A DNA stretch of 64,000 bases from an uncultured Eggerthellaceae bacterium (GCA_947626195.1 CANQRF010000006.1:20212-84211); one strand, 5' to 3'; counted from the stretch's first letter, positions 1 through 8,510 are shown. Notes: generated by a model not told the origin, from the sequence alone. Numbers and translations: made by a program.

Positions 1-1
1 T

Positions 2-427
2 TCCGCCCTCGACGCTCAATTCACGCTTGCGCTCACGATGGGCATCGCGTTTTTCTGCTGCGTCATGGGCCACATCTTCAGCCCGTGGCTGCATTTCAAG
101 GGCGGGAAGGGCATCGCGGTCGCCGTGGGCGCCGAGTTTTTCGCCTTCCAGGTGTTCGGCGCGCTCATCGAGCTTGCGGTTTTCATCGTTTTCGTTGCGA
201 TAAGCCGCCGTATCTCGGTGGGCTCGATCGCGGCGGCGGTGGCCTGCCCCTTCGTTGCCGCTTACTATTTCCTCTACCAGACGTTTGTGCCGTTCTCGTT
301 CGCCTTGTGCACGATCGGGGCGGCGATCGTCATCTGGGCGCATCGCGGCAACATCAAGCGTCTGATGCACGGGGAGGAGCCAAAGATCGGCGATAAGAAG
401 AAGCATGCGGAAGAGGCGAGCGCATGA
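2..427 (+). CDS. plsY: PlsY, acyl-phosphate:glycerol-3-phosphate acyltransferase (5' end outside window)
   Basis: This is the C-terminal part of the integral membrane enzyme that moves the acyl group of acyl-phosphate onto sn-glycerol 3-phosphate, the first step of phospholipid synthesis. The reading frame is open from the first base, so the start lies upstream. The family signature GHIFSPWLHFKGGKG, which binds substrate, is present, followed by two hydrophobic segments and the typical ending HRGNIKRLMHGEE with a short charged tail. The stop overlaps the gpsA start by 4 bases (ATGA), so the two are translationally coupled. The enzyme's substrate supplier gpsA follows directly, and its acyl-phosphate supplier plsX lies at 18011 in the same window. 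Identity is secure from the signature; only the length is unknown. Confidence 0.95.
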   Translation, partial: SALDAQFTLALTMGIAFFCCVMGHIFSPWLHFKGGKGIAVAVGAEFFAFQVFGALIELAVFIVFVAISRRISVGSIAAAVACPFVAAYYFLYQTFVPFSFALCTIGAAIVIWAHRGNIKRLMHGEEPKIGDKKKHAEEASA

Positions 428-1425
428 GGGTCGCGGTCATCGGCGCCGGCTCGTGGGGAACGGCGATCTCCCAGCACTTGGCGCGCAAGGGCTATGAGGT
501 AGTTATCTGGGCCTATGAGGCCACGCAGGTGGAAGCGATCAACTCCTCGCACCAAAACCTCTCCTACCTGAAAGGCAAAAAGCTCCTTCCATCAATTTCG
601 GCGACGGCAAGCTATGAGGAAGCGCTCTCCGGTGCTGATGCGGCGTGCGTCGTCTCTCCCTCGGCCTTCGTGCGCTCCGTGGCCCGTGGCATGGCGCCGT
701 GGGTGGGGCCTGAGCTTCCCGTCATCTGCTGCTCGAAAGGTGTGGAGGACCATACGGGCGATCTGCTTTCCGAGGTGCTTGATGAGGAGCTCTCGCACCC
801 TGAGCGCATCGCGGTGCTTTCCGGCCCCAACCATGCAGAGGAAGTGATCGATGAGGTGCCGGCGGCCACCGTGATCGCAAGCGACGACGAGGGCACGGCG
901 CTCTTCTTCCAAGAGCTCTTCGCGAGCGATGCGTTTCGCACCTATGTGTCGGGTGATTTGCGGGGCATCCAGCTCTGCGGCGCTTTCAAGAACGTCATCG
1001 CGATCGCCGTCGGCATTTCCTATGGTCTCGGCTATGGCGACAACACGGCGGCGATGCTCATAACGCGCGGGCTTGCCGAGATGAGCCGGCTCGTTGTGGC
1101 GTGCGGCGGCGAGGCGATCACCTGCATGGGGCTCGCTGGCGCCGGCGACATGGTGGTGACCTGCATGTCGAAGCACTCGCGCAACCGCACCTTCGGGGAA
1201 GCGCTTGTTGCGGGCACGACCGTTGCGGACTACCAGCGAAAGACGCAGATGGTGGTGGAAGGCGCCTCGGCGTGCCGGACGCTGCAGATCCTCGCTGAGC
1301 GCAACGGGGTGGAACTCCCTTTGACGTCGATGGTTCGCGCCGTCGTGTGGGAAGGGATGGACCCTCACAACGTCGCCTCGGTTCTTCTCGGCCGCCCCTT
1401 GACCACTGAGTTTTACGGGCTCTAG
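424..1425 (+). CDS. gpsA: Glycerol-3-phosphate dehydrogenase [NAD(P)+]
   Basis: Soluble enzyme that reduces dihydroxyacetone phosphate to sn-glycerol 3-phosphate, the acceptor used by PlsY. The 333-residue length is normal for the family. The N-terminal dinucleotide-binding motif GAGSWGTA starts at residue 7. The middle contains the family segments SKGVE and SGPNHAEEV, then GAFKNVIAIAVGI with the catalytic lysine, and GLAGAGDMVVTC in the C-terminal domain. The ATG lies within the plsY stop (ATGA), so it belongs to the plsY-gpsA operon. Nothing unusual is visible. It converges with the DUF4143 ATPase gene that ends at 1469. Confidence 0.97.
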   Translation: MRVAVIGAGSWGTAISQHLARKGYEVVIWAYEATQVEAINSSHQNLSYLKGKKLLPSISATASYEEALSGADAACVVSPSAFVRSVARGMAPWVGPELPVICCSKGVEDHTGDLLSEVLDEELSHPERIAVLSGPNHAEEVIDEVPAATVIASDDEGTALFFQELFASDAFRTYVSGDLRGIQLCGAFKNVIAIAVGISYGLGYGDNTAAMLITRGLAEMSRLVVACGGEAITCMGLAGAGDMVVTCMSKHSRNRTFGEALVAGTTVADYQRKTQMVVEGASACRTLQILAERNGVELPLTSMVRAVVWEGMDPHNVASVLLGRPLTTEFYGL

Positions 1426-1468
1426 ATTCCGCCGCTCTGACGAACGGCGCACGCACCTTGGCTGCTGT

Positions 1469-2656
1469 CTATTGCCGCCCGTCTCCCTGAATCATGAGCC
1501 AGTCTCTGGCTGAAACGACCTTGCATGTCGAAGCCTGATAGCTCGATTCCACGCGCGCAACAACGTAACGGTTCTCAGCATCAATACCCAGCTCGTCGCA
1601 GACGATATTAAGATGCTTCGCGTACTTGTCGTGGAATGTGCGCGACGATTTTATCTCTATGGCCTGATGGTTGTCGGGATAGGTGAAATCGAGAAGATCT
1701 ATCTCGCGCTTGCTGTCGTCGCGGTAGAAAGAGAGCTCGGGCTGTTTTCCGGCATTGAGATGCCGCTTGAGCGTTTCCGATACAATGAGGTTTTCGAAAA
1801 TCGCCCCAAAGTAAGTGCTTTCGACCAGTTGCTGGAGAGTGGTTATCTTCAGGAGATGGCACAGCAGCCCCGTGTCGTAAAAGTAGAGCTTGGGCGTTTT
1901 GGTGAGCCGCTTCTTCATGTTGGCATAAAACGGCTGCAGCGAGAAAACCAGATAGCTTTTTTCGAGAATGGAGAGCCAGCCTTTTATTGTCGGCGCCGAC
2001 ACACCCGCGTCGCGCGCCACCGAGGCGATATTGATAAGACCCCCCGCGTTGTGGGCGCAGATGGTCAGTAATTTATGGAAGGAAGCCTTGTCGCGGATTT
2101 CCAGCAGCTCAGCGACGTCACGTTCTACGTAGGTGTCGATGTAGCTCGGGAAATAAACCTCTGGCGGAATATTCGCATCATGTAGTCGGGGATAGCCCCC
2201 CTCCAAGGTGAATTCGTCGGTGTCGAGTGTTTCGTGGCTTGCATTTTGAAGCTCCCAAAACGAAAGGGGAAGCAACGTCAGCAGACCAACGCGCCCCGCC
2301 AGCGATTGTCCGATATTTTGCATCATAAGAAAGTTCTGCGACCCTGTGAGCACATATTGCCCTGTTACCTTGCGCTCGTCGGAAACAACCTGAATCATCG
2401 AGAACAAATCGGGGGCATACTGGGCCTCATCTATGATGAGACGAGGTTCGCGGTTCCGAATAAAGCTCACGGGGTCTTCGAGTGCGGCGGAGCGTGTTTG
2501 CGGGTTTTCGAGATTGACGTATTCGTATTCGGGAAAGATTGCTTTGGCAAGAGTGGATTTGCCGCTTTGGCGCGGCCCACTGAGCGAGACGATGGGAAAC
2601 CACCCCGCCATATCCCGCAATCGTGCTCCGAGCAATCGAAAGATAAAGTCGTCCAT
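1469..2656 (-). CDS. AAA+ ATPase with C-terminal DUF4143 domain (locus A)
   Basis: A 395-residue member of the AAA_14/DUF4143 family. The N-terminal ATPase has Walker A GPRQSGKS at about residue 27 and Walker B RLIIDEAQ at about 73, followed by the sensor-like TGSQNF. The middle resembles a winged helix (about 200-245) and the C-terminal part carries a nuclease-fold-like pattern, FENLIVSE then REIDLLDF and EIKSS. The function of the family is not established; members are often described only as ATP-binding proteins. The start ATG at 2656 sits about 45 bases downstream of a five-unit tandem repeat (2701-2814). It is intact, unlike the copies at 57358 and 58080. The gene stands alone between gpsA and a ferritin-like gene, which suggests insertion into the housekeeping backbone. 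Confidence 0.9.
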   Translation of the reverse strand: MDDFIFRLLGARLRDMAGWFPIVSLSGPRQSGKSTLAKAIFPEYEYVNLENPQTRSAALEDPVSFIRNREPRLIIDEAQYAPDLFSMIQVVSDERKVTGQYVLTGSQNFLMMQNIGQSLAGRVGLLTLLPLSFWELQNASHETLDTDEFTLEGGYPRLHDANIPPEVYFPSYIDTYVERDVAELLEIRDKASFHKLLTICAHNAGGLINIASVARDAGVSAPTIKGWLSILEKSYLVFSLQPFYANMKKRLTKTPKLYFYDTGLLCHLLKITTLQQLVESTYFGAIFENLIVSETLKRHLNAGKQPELSFYRDDSKREIDLLDFTYPDNHQAIEIKSSRTFHDKYAKHLNIVCDELGIDAENRYVVARVESSYQASTCKVVSARDWLMIQGDGRQ

Positions 2657-2700
2657 CCGTGCCCTTTCGATCTCGCGGCTTATCTATCCAAGGCAATCTA

Positions 2701-2814
2701 CCACAATCTTAAAGTAGAACTTACCAAATCTTAAACTAGATTCTACCATAATCATAAAATAGGAATTTCCATAATCTTAAAGTAGGAATTACCATAATCT
2801 TAAAGTACGAGAAA
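2701..2814 (-). repeat. Five 23-bp tandem repeats upstream of DUF4143 locus A
   Basis: Five consecutive units on the + strand start at 2701, 2724, 2746, 2769 and 2792. They approximate CCATAATCTTAAAGTAGGAA plus a three-base A/T-rich tail; one unit is 22 bases and the others 23. The best copies are units 4 and 5. The array is very A/T-rich in GC-rich surroundings and lies immediately upstream of the minus-strand ATPase. A period close to two helical turns fits repeated protein binding on one face of the DNA. There is no spacer and no cas gene, so it is not a CRISPR array. Confidence 0.9.
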
Positions 2815-3082
2815 ACAACGTATGCGAGAAGCCACTGGGCCTCGGTATTACGGTACCCCTTATGAGCCCGAACATATCCTCAACCCTTTGCGAGAAGACG
2901 ATCTCCCAGATTAAAAGGGGTGCTGGGGAATGGGTCAGTGTAACGTTTCGTCAACGCCCATTTATCCCGTGGTTGACCCTTTTGCTCTTACCTTATTCTC
3001 GTCTTGCTCGGTTGCCTACACTTTGCAACCGATGGTTGAACATCCGAAATGCAAGTTCGGCAGCATGTGAAAGGAGCACGTC
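2815..3082. other. Intergenic region between repeat array and ferritin-like gene
   Basis: No gene is supported here. The stretch is less GC-rich than its surroundings. It must contain the promoter of the ferritin-like gene; a weak candidate -10 is TACACT near 3016. A ribosome-binding site, AAAGGAG, precedes the ATG at 3083. Confidence 0.5.
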
Positions 3083-3466
3083 ATGGCTGATTTTGCAAAA
3101 CCCTATGATGCTTATGTACCCGAGCGCAAGATGACCAAAGAAGAGGTCTTCCAGGCAATTCGCCTCGATCTCGCGAGCGAGCTTGAAGCAGCCTATCTGT
3201 ATCAATCACTCGTCATGGCAACCGACGATCCGGTCGTCAAGCGCGTTCTTTCCGACATTCGCGACGAGGAAAAAGAGCATTTCGGCGAGCTGATGGCGCT
3301 CATGCGCTACCTCGACCCGAACCAGAAGTGGTTCTGGGACGAGGGCGAAGGCGAGGTCGTCGAGATGCTGCAAGAGATGAAGGGCATTGACGAGGCAGCC
3401 GCAAAGAAGATCATCGACAGCGTGACGCCGGTCGATGAGGACGATGCACCCGAACCTTCTCTGTAG
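3083..3466 (+). CDS. Ferritin-like diiron protein (encapsulated-ferritin/rubrerythrin-like)
   Basis: A small 127-residue protein with the pattern of a two-helix half-ferritin. Helix one carries ASELEAAYLYQSL (about residues 31-43) and helix two carries IRDEEKEHFGEL (about 61-72). The E..Y and EExxH residues match the iron ligands of encapsulated ferritins and rubrerythrin-type proteins. Such proteins oxidise Fe(II) or handle peroxide, usually as dimers or rings. No encapsulin shell gene is adjacent, and the acidic tail ending PEPSL is not a recognisable encapsulin cargo peptide. The rubredoxin domain of full rubrerythrin is absent. The start ATG follows AAAGGAGCACGTC. A strong terminator follows. 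Fold assignment is confident; the exact subfamily is not. Confidence 0.8.
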   Translation: MADFAKPYDAYVPERKMTKEEVFQAIRLDLASELEAAYLYQSLVMATDDPVVKRVLSDIRDEEKEHFGELMALMRYLDPNQKWFWDEGEGEVVEMLQEMKGIDEAAAKKIIDSVTPVDEDDAPEPSL

Positions 3467-3487
3467 CCTTATATTCTTTTAGGTATC

Positions 3488-3525
3488 AAACCCGCACCGC
3501 GTCTCTCTCGGTGCGGGTTTTCTTT
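3488..3525 (+). terminator. Rho-independent terminator after ferritin-like gene
   Basis: A perfect 12-bp stem pairs 3488-3499 (AAACCCGCACCG) with 3509-3520 (CGGTGCGGGTTT). The loop is nine bases and a T-rich run follows. It begins 22 bases after the ferritin-like stop codon. Confidence 0.9.
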
Positions 3526-3562
3526 TGCCTTGAACGCCCTGAGCTCAGGCCGCGCAGAGATG

Positions 3563-4066
3563 TTACGCGAGGGCGTGGCGCTGCTCAAGGAGGCGGAGGC
3601 GTTCGTTGAACGCAAGGAGCCGAGCGTTTCCTGAGGATGAGCTTTTCCGTGAAGGTGAAACCAACCGGTGTGTCGGGATAACAACGGCAAGGGGGCTTCT
3701 CTGTGCCGCGCGCCCGACGAGGCGATAGGAGGACGGGGAGCCGATGATTTGGGCGATTTCCGCGGCGGTGCGCATCTGGCCGTAGGGAATGTTGCCGATT
3801 GCCTCCCAGACGCTGCGCTCAAAGTCGCTGCCGGAGGCGGTGTAGGCGACGTTTAAGGCGGTGCGCTTTCCGGCGAGGTATTCAAGCAGCTGGTTGGCAC
3901 AGGCATTGGCGGGTGCCGATGCGGCGTAGGCCGACGCGGCAATTTCTTTGGGCAGCGATGCTCCCGATTGATCGAACACCACTGCGGTGACGGTTGTTCC
4001 GTCGCTCGCGATTGCAACGTCCCCCAAGGGGGTGCGATAGGTGAAGTGCGAAAGCGATGCGCCCAT
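3563..4066 (-). CDS. Alkyltransferase-like (MGMT/Ogt-fold) protein without catalytic cysteine
   Basis: About 167 residues with the fold of O6-methylguanine-DNA methyltransferase. The C-terminal DNA-binding half is well conserved: FERSVWEAIGNIPYGQMRTAAEIAQ, then YRLVGRAAQ and VVIPTHRL. In active enzymes the last motif is PCHR and the cysteine accepts the alkyl group; here the codon is ACA (Thr). The usual downstream GG(Y)..K region is also diverged to SPSRKSSSS. This makes it an alkyltransferase-like (ATL) protein, a class that binds O6-alkylguanine and flags it for nucleotide excision repair; characterised ATLs have Trp or Ala at this position. The start ATG at 4066 is preceded by GGAAGGAA, a better site than any upstream in-frame start. 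It is divergent from rpe. A decayed MGMT is an alternative. Confidence 0.75.
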   Translation of the reverse strand: MGASLSHFTYRTPLGDVAIASDGTTVTAVVFDQSGASLPKEIAASAYAASAPANACANQLLEYLAGKRTALNVAYTASGSDFERSVWEAIGNIPYGQMRTAAEIAQIIGSPSSYRLVGRAAQRSPLAVVIPTHRLVSPSRKSSSSGNARLLAFNERLRLLEQRHALA

Positions 4067-4141
4067 GAAGTTCCTTCCGGTGAGGACTTTTTCCATTATA
4101 CGGCATGGATTCCCCGATATGCTTTGCGTTAGAATGGAGGT

Positions 4142-4921
4142 ATGTTCGAGCCGATAAAAATAGCACCCTCTATCCTCTCCGCCGATTTCATGGATCTGGG
4201 AGCCGAGATAGCTCGCATCGAAGAGGCGGGTGCCGGCTATGTCCATGTCGACGTGATGGACGGCCATTTCGTTCCGAACTTGAGCATCGGCGTCCCCTTG
4301 CTCAAACAGCTTGTTCCCGCGACGTCTTTGCCCTGCGACGTTCACCTGATGATCGACAATCCGCTCCGCGAGCTCCCGTGGTTTTTAGATTGCGGAGCGG
4401 CGCTCTATACGATTCATCGCGAAGCGGTGAGCGACGATGAGGCGCGGCAAGTGATCGCGATGATCCATGAAGCGGGTGCTTTGGCGGCGCTTTCGGTGAA
4501 GCCGAAGACCCCTGTTCACAGCCTCGAGCCGGTGCTCGAAGAGCTCGATATGGTGCTCGTGATGAGCGTCGAGCCGGGCTTTTCTGGCCAAAGCTATATC
4601 GAGGGGAGCGAGGATAGGGTCGCTGAGCTTGCGCAGCTTTGCCGGAAGCACGGCGCTTCGCCCCTCATCGAGGTCGATGGTGGCATCGGGGAAAAGACGG
4701 CCGCGCGTGTAGCGGCAGCCGGCGCCGATGTGCTCGTGTGCGGAAATGCCTTCTTCAAGGCGGAAGACCCTGCTTTCGCACTTAAGGGCATCGCGGCGAT
4801 CGCCGATAAGGCGCGGCTTGAGGGTCTTCGCCAGCTCGGCGAAGCCGACAAGGCAGGCGTTCCATGCGTAGGCGCTCCGTGCGCGGATGAGCGAAGCTTT
4901 GCGGGTGAAAGCGCGCGATGA
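4142..4921 (+). CDS. rpe: Ribulose-phosphate 3-epimerase
   Basis: TIM-barrel enzyme interconverting ribulose 5-phosphate and xylulose 5-phosphate in the pentose phosphate pathway. The family motifs APSILSADFMDLG, HVDVMDGHFVPNLSIG, VMSVEPGFSGQSYI and EVDGGI appear in order, including the metal-binding histidines and the catalytic aspartates. At 259 residues it is about 30 longer than usual; the extra is a C-terminal tail after the barrel (from about residue 225). The GGAGG site is unusually close to the ATG, but an in-frame stop just upstream rules out a longer start. The stop overlaps the next gene by 4 bases. Confidence 0.95.
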   Translation: MFEPIKIAPSILSADFMDLGAEIARIEEAGAGYVHVDVMDGHFVPNLSIGVPLLKQLVPATSLPCDVHLMIDNPLRELPWFLDCGAALYTIHREAVSDDEARQVIAMIHEAGALAALSVKPKTPVHSLEPVLEELDMVLVMSVEPGFSGQSYIEGSEDRVAELAQLCRKHGASPLIEVDGGIGEKTAARVAAAGADVLVCGNAFFKAEDPAFALKGIAAIADKARLEGLRQLGEADKAGVPCVGAPCADERSFAGESAR

Positions 4922-6147
4922 CGCTCTTCGCAACTTCCATCAACGACGTATCCTCGGACTACACGTATCTCGATTATGCCGCATCGGCTCCGCTTCTTCC
5001 CGAAGCAGCTGCGGCGATGGCGCCGTTTCTCTCCTGCGAGGGCGATAATCCAAACGCGTGGGCAAACCCCAATTCGCTCCATCGGTCTGGAAGGGCAGCC
5101 TTCGCCGCCCTTGAGAACGCGCGCCATGTGCTTGCCGAGGCGATCGGCGCCAAACGCCCGCAGGAGGTGATTTTCTGCTCCGGAGCCACCGAGGCGGACA
5201 ATCTGGCCATCGAGGGAATCGCTCGTGCGGCGCTCGAAAAGCGCAGGCTTCGGGGAAAAGTGCCTCGGATCCCGCACATCATCGTGAGCGCCATTGAGCA
5301 CGATGCGGTGCTCGCGCCGGCGAAGGCCCTTGAGGCGCAGGGTTTTCGCGTCACCCGCCTTGCTCCCGATTCGCAGGGCTTCATCTACGCTCGCAAGCTC
5401 GAAGAGGCGCTTGACGAGGACACCGTGCTCGTCTCCGTTCAAATGGTGAACTCCGAAATCGGAAGCGTGCAACCTGTCAAGGAGCTTGCCGCCTGCGCTC
5501 ACGAGGCGGGCGCCCTCTTCCACACCGATGCCACGCAGGCGCTCGGCAAGATGCCCTTCCTCGCCGAAGAGCTCGGCATTGACGCGGCCTCGTTCTCCTC
5601 CCATAAGATCGGCGGCCCGAAAGGCGTCGGGGCGCTTTATCTGAGGGCCCAGACCCCCTGTTTGCCGACGCTTTACGGGGGAGGCCAGGAGTCGGGGCTT
5701 CGGAGCGGCACGCAAAACGTCGCCGGAGCCTGCGGCTTTGCCGCTGCCGCGCAGTATGCGCAAATGGCAGGGGAGGACGAGGCGAACCGTCTGCGCCATC
5801 TGCGCGACTACCTGTATGCGGAGCTCGATGGAATCGACGTGTGGGAGCCGACCGTCGACGTGGAGCCCGAGAGCCGCGATTTCGCCCCGCACATCGTCCA
5901 TGGGCTGCTTCGTCGTATCGAGAGCGAGACGGCCGTTCTTCGCCTCGACGGCCTGGGTTTTGCCGTCTCGGGGGGTTCGGCGTGCTCGTCGCGCTCGCTC
6001 GAGCCGAGCCATGTGCTGCGGGCGATGGGAATACCGACAAACAAGGCACGTGGTGCGCTGCGCATTTCGCTCGGTCGTCTGACGACAAAGGACGATCTTA
6101 TCCGTTTCGTGCGCGCGCTCGCCACGGCGAAAGATTGGAGAAACTGA
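4918..6147 (+). CDS. Cysteine desulfurase, NifS/IscS family
   Basis: A 409-residue pyridoxal-phosphate enzyme that takes sulfur from cysteine for Fe-S clusters or thio-modified tRNA. It shows the aminotransferase class V order: YLDYAASAPL near the N-terminus, SGATEADNLAIEG, HTDATQALGKMPF, the PLP lysine motif SSHKIGGPKGVG at about residue 225, RSGTQN, and the catalytic cysteine in SGGSACSS near residue 350. The start overlaps the rpe stop (ATGA). No iscU or mnmA lies beside it here, so its acceptor is unknown and a specific name is withheld. Confidence 0.93.
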   Translation: MTLFATSINDVSSDYTYLDYAASAPLLPEAAAAMAPFLSCEGDNPNAWANPNSLHRSGRAAFAALENARHVLAEAIGAKRPQEVIFCSGATEADNLAIEGIARAALEKRRLRGKVPRIPHIIVSAIEHDAVLAPAKALEAQGFRVTRLAPDSQGFIYARKLEEALDEDTVLVSVQMVNSEIGSVQPVKELAACAHEAGALFHTDATQALGKMPFLAEELGIDAASFSSHKIGGPKGVGALYLRAQTPCLPTLYGGGQESGLRSGTQNVAGACGFAAAAQYAQMAGEDEANRLRHLRDYLYAELDGIDVWEPTVDVEPESRDFAPHIVHGLLRRIESETAVLRLDGLGFAVSGGSACSSRSLEPSHVLRAMGIPTNKARGALRISLGRLTTKDDLIRFVRALATAKDWRN

Positions 6148-6960
6148 ATGGAGTTGGTGAACACTCACTGCCATAACGTGTTGAGCGGCCATGCCGTCGG
6201 CACGGTGGAGGATTATGCGAACGCGGCGGAGCGAGCAGGGCTTTCCACCCTCGCTTTCACCGAGCACTATGTGCTCTCGGAAGCGATGGATCCCACGCAC
6301 AATGTCTCGCTTTCGCCAACTGAGCTGCCCGAATACCTTGAGCAGGTGGAAGAGGCCGCGCGCACGCATCCCGCGCTCGAGATCATCTGCGGCTGCGAGT
6401 TGGATTACCTCGGAACGAAAGAGGATCGCCATCTTACGCCCGAGGATTTCAGGCCCTTTGCGCTCGTGCTCGGGTCGGTGCACTATCTCGATGGGTGGGC
6501 CTTCGACCATCCGGAGTCGATCGATGGCTGGAAAGAGCCCGGCGCCGCCGACAGGATCTGGCGTCGCTATTTCGAGGTGTGGTGCGAGGCGGTGCTCGAT
6601 GCCGACAAGCCGTATCAGGTGATGTCGCACCCCGATCTGCCGAAGAAGTTTGCCTTCTATCCGTCGTTCGATCTGAATCCCCTCTATGAGCAGGCGGCGG
6701 AGGCATGCGCTCAGGCAGAGCGGATGATCGAGGTGAACACGTCGGGCGGCTATTACGCCTGCCATGAGATGTTTCCGGCTCCGGCCTTCCTTCAGGCGTT
6801 TCGCCGTGCTGGAGTGCCCGCGACGGTCGGTACTGACGCCCATGATCCGGCGAATGTCGCGCGTGACATCGAAAAGGCGTATGGGCTTTTGTGGGATGCG
6901 GGGTACCGCTGCGTCACGGTGCCGACGAAAACCGGCGACCGCCGCACGATTGAGCTGTGA
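6148..6960 (+). CDS. PHP-domain phosphatase, histidinol-phosphatase-like
   Basis: A 270-residue PHP-superfamily metal-dependent phosphoesterase resembling the HisK/HisJ type of histidinol-phosphatase. Metal-ligand motifs are visible in order: NTHCHNVLSGHAVG at the N-terminus, AFTEHY, CELDYLG, GSVHYLDG, SHPDLPKKF, IEVNTSG and GTDAHDP. Length and order match the family, which dephosphorylates L-histidinol phosphate in histidine synthesis. No other his gene is nearby, so another phosphomonoester substrate is possible. The ATG directly follows the desulfurase stop (TGA then ATG), preceded by TTGGAGAA, so the genes are coupled. Confidence 0.85.
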   Translation: MELVNTHCHNVLSGHAVGTVEDYANAAERAGLSTLAFTEHYVLSEAMDPTHNVSLSPTELPEYLEQVEEAARTHPALEIICGCELDYLGTKEDRHLTPEDFRPFALVLGSVHYLDGWAFDHPESIDGWKEPGAADRIWRRYFEVWCEAVLDADKPYQVMSHPDLPKKFAFYPSFDLNPLYEQAAEACAQAERMIEVNTSGGYYACHEMFPAPAFLQAFRRAGVPATVGTDAHDPANVARDIEKAYGLLWDAGYRCVTVPTKTGDRRTIEL

Positions 6961-7073
6961 TTGATCCATCGCAGCGGTTGTCTTGACATCTGCTAGTATG
7001 ATAGGGAAATGAGGACGAGCGCGTTTGAGGGTGTCATCGATTTTGGTGCCACCATGGTATGAGGAGGTATGAG

Positions 7074-7793
7074 GTGGAAGCGAAGCGAGATGATCTGACG
7101 CGGCTTCTTCAGGTGCAAGACATCGATCTTGAAATCCTCCATCAGAAAAAGGAGTTCGACGAGCTTCCCCAGCGCGAGCAGATCGTGAGCGCGCGTCAAC
7201 GCAAGGAAGCGATAGAGGAGAAGCGGGCGAAGGTCGCCACGCTCAAAAAAGAGATCGAGCGCAAGATTGCCCGTGTGGGCGACGAGGACGCATCGCTTGT
7301 GAAGAAGCAGCAGGGCGTGCAGGCCGCTCTGGACGCCGCCAAGGGAGACTATCGCAACGTCGAGGCGCGAAGCAAGGAACTGGCGGGCATCATGAAGCGC
7401 CGAGAGACCCTCGAAGGCGATATGAACCGCCTCACGGAAGAGCTCAGCAAGGCGGAAGTCGTTCTTGGTCAGGCCGAGCGTGCCCTTTCCGATGTGGCAG
7501 CGCAGGAAGAGGAGGCTGTCTCCTCGTTTCAGCAGATAGGCGGGAAGCTCAAGAAGGAAATGGCGGATAGCCAGGCGCGTCGGGATGCGATTCTTGCGGA
7601 GGTCGATCCTGCCCTCGTGCGTGCATATGAGAAAGCTGCAAATCGCACCGGCGGCGTCGCGATCGCCTACTTGCAGGACAACCGGTGCGGCGCATGCCGC
7701 TCCCTCATCGAAAGCGGCCGCCTCATCGAGCTGCGCTCTCAGGCCCCGCTTGGCACCTGTCCCCATTGCAAACGATTGCTGATCATCGAATAA
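7074..7793 (+). CDS. Coiled-coil protein with C-terminal zinc ribbon (CT398-like)
   Basis: About 239 residues. The first 180 are a heptad-rich coiled coil. The end is a four-cysteine zinc ribbon, NRCGACRSLI then GTCPHCKRLL. This matches the widespread bacterial zf-RING_7/CT398 type, a putative nucleic-acid-associated protein of unknown role. The chosen GTG start at 7074 has AGGAGG six bases upstream; an ATG at 7059 is in frame but has a poorer site. It is followed 21 bases later by hemolysin III, so the two are probably cotranscribed. Confidence 0.82.
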   Translation: MEAKRDDLTRLLQVQDIDLEILHQKKEFDELPQREQIVSARQRKEAIEEKRAKVATLKKEIERKIARVGDEDASLVKKQQGVQAALDAAKGDYRNVEARSKELAGIMKRRETLEGDMNRLTEELSKAEVVLGQAERALSDVAAQEEEAVSSFQQIGGKLKKEMADSQARRDAILAEVDPALVRAYEKAANRTGGVAIAYLQDNRCGACRSLIESGRLIELRSQAPLGTCPHCKRLLIIE

Positions 7794-7814
7794 CGACAAC
7801 CGAAAGGAGGGCAT

Positions 7815-8510
7815 ATGGCCTCTTCTCTTGAGCACTCTGCATCAGGTGCCCAAACGGTGGAAGCTAAGCTGAAGCCGAATGTGCACGAATATACGGTCGG
7901 CGAGGAGATCGCAAACTCCATTTCGCACGGCATTGGCGTGGCGCTTGCCATCGCGGCTATTCCGCTCGTCGTGGTGAAGTCCGTCGGCGACGGGGGAGGC
8001 GTGCTGCTCTTCTCGGGGTTGATGTACACCATCATCATGCTCTTGGAATATCTGATGTCGACGCTTTACCATGCGCTCACGCCCGATAAGGCCAAGCGCG
8101 TGTTCAAGGTGCTCGACCACAGTTTCATCTACCTCTTTATCGCGGCAACCTACACGCCATTTTGCCTCGTCACGCTTGCCGATATGGGAGGCTGGCAGCT
8201 CTTCTGGTTCGTGTGGATCATCGCGCTCGCCGGCGTGTTCTTCGAAGCGTTCTGGGTGTTTCGCCCGCGTTGGATCTCCGCTGTGCTGTATTTGGCGCTC
8301 GGCTGGACGGTCGTGTGGTACATCCCGACGCTGCTCGCGATCTTCCCGCCGGTGGGGCTGTGGCTGCTTGCGATCGGCGGCCTTTGCTACAGCGTCGGCT
8401 GCATCTTCTATGTGTTGAAGAAGGTGCCGTACCTGCATGCGGTGTTCCACCTCTTCGTTCTCGCGGGAAGCATCTTCCAATTCTTCGCCGTGTTCTTCTT
8501 CGTACTATAG
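7815..8510 (+). CDS. Hemolysin III / TrhA-family membrane protein
   Basis: A 231-residue member of the PAQR/hemolysin III superfamily with seven predicted membrane segments. Family landmarks are EYTVGEEIANSISHGIG near residue 22 with its conserved histidine, STLYHAL, a DHSFIYLFIAATYTP segment, and YLHAVFHLFVLAGS near the C-terminus, which together form the conserved metal-binding-like histidines and aspartate. The Bacillus member influences membrane lipid state; no toxin role should be assumed. A strong AAAGGAGG precedes the ATG. A perfect hairpin starts at its stop codon. Confidence 0.88.
   Translation: MASSLEHSASGAQTVEAKLKPNVHEYTVGEEIANSISHGIGVALAIAAIPLVVVKSVGDGGGVLLFSGLMYTIIMLLEYLMSTLYHALTPDKAKRVFKVLDHSFIYLFIAATYTPFCLVTLADMGGWQLFWFVWIIALAGVFFEAFWVFRPRWISAVLYLALGWTVVWYIPTLLAIFPPVGLWLLAIGGLCYSVGCIFYVLKKVPYLHAVFHLFVLAGSIFQFFAVFFFVL

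Noticed and set aside
4594..6969. A 791-codon open frame on the minus strand
   Set aside because: It runs opposite rpe, the cysteine desulfurase and the PHP phosphatase, all of which have clear family motifs. Long antisense frames are expected in GC-rich DNA, and the translation is Arg/His-rich without domains.
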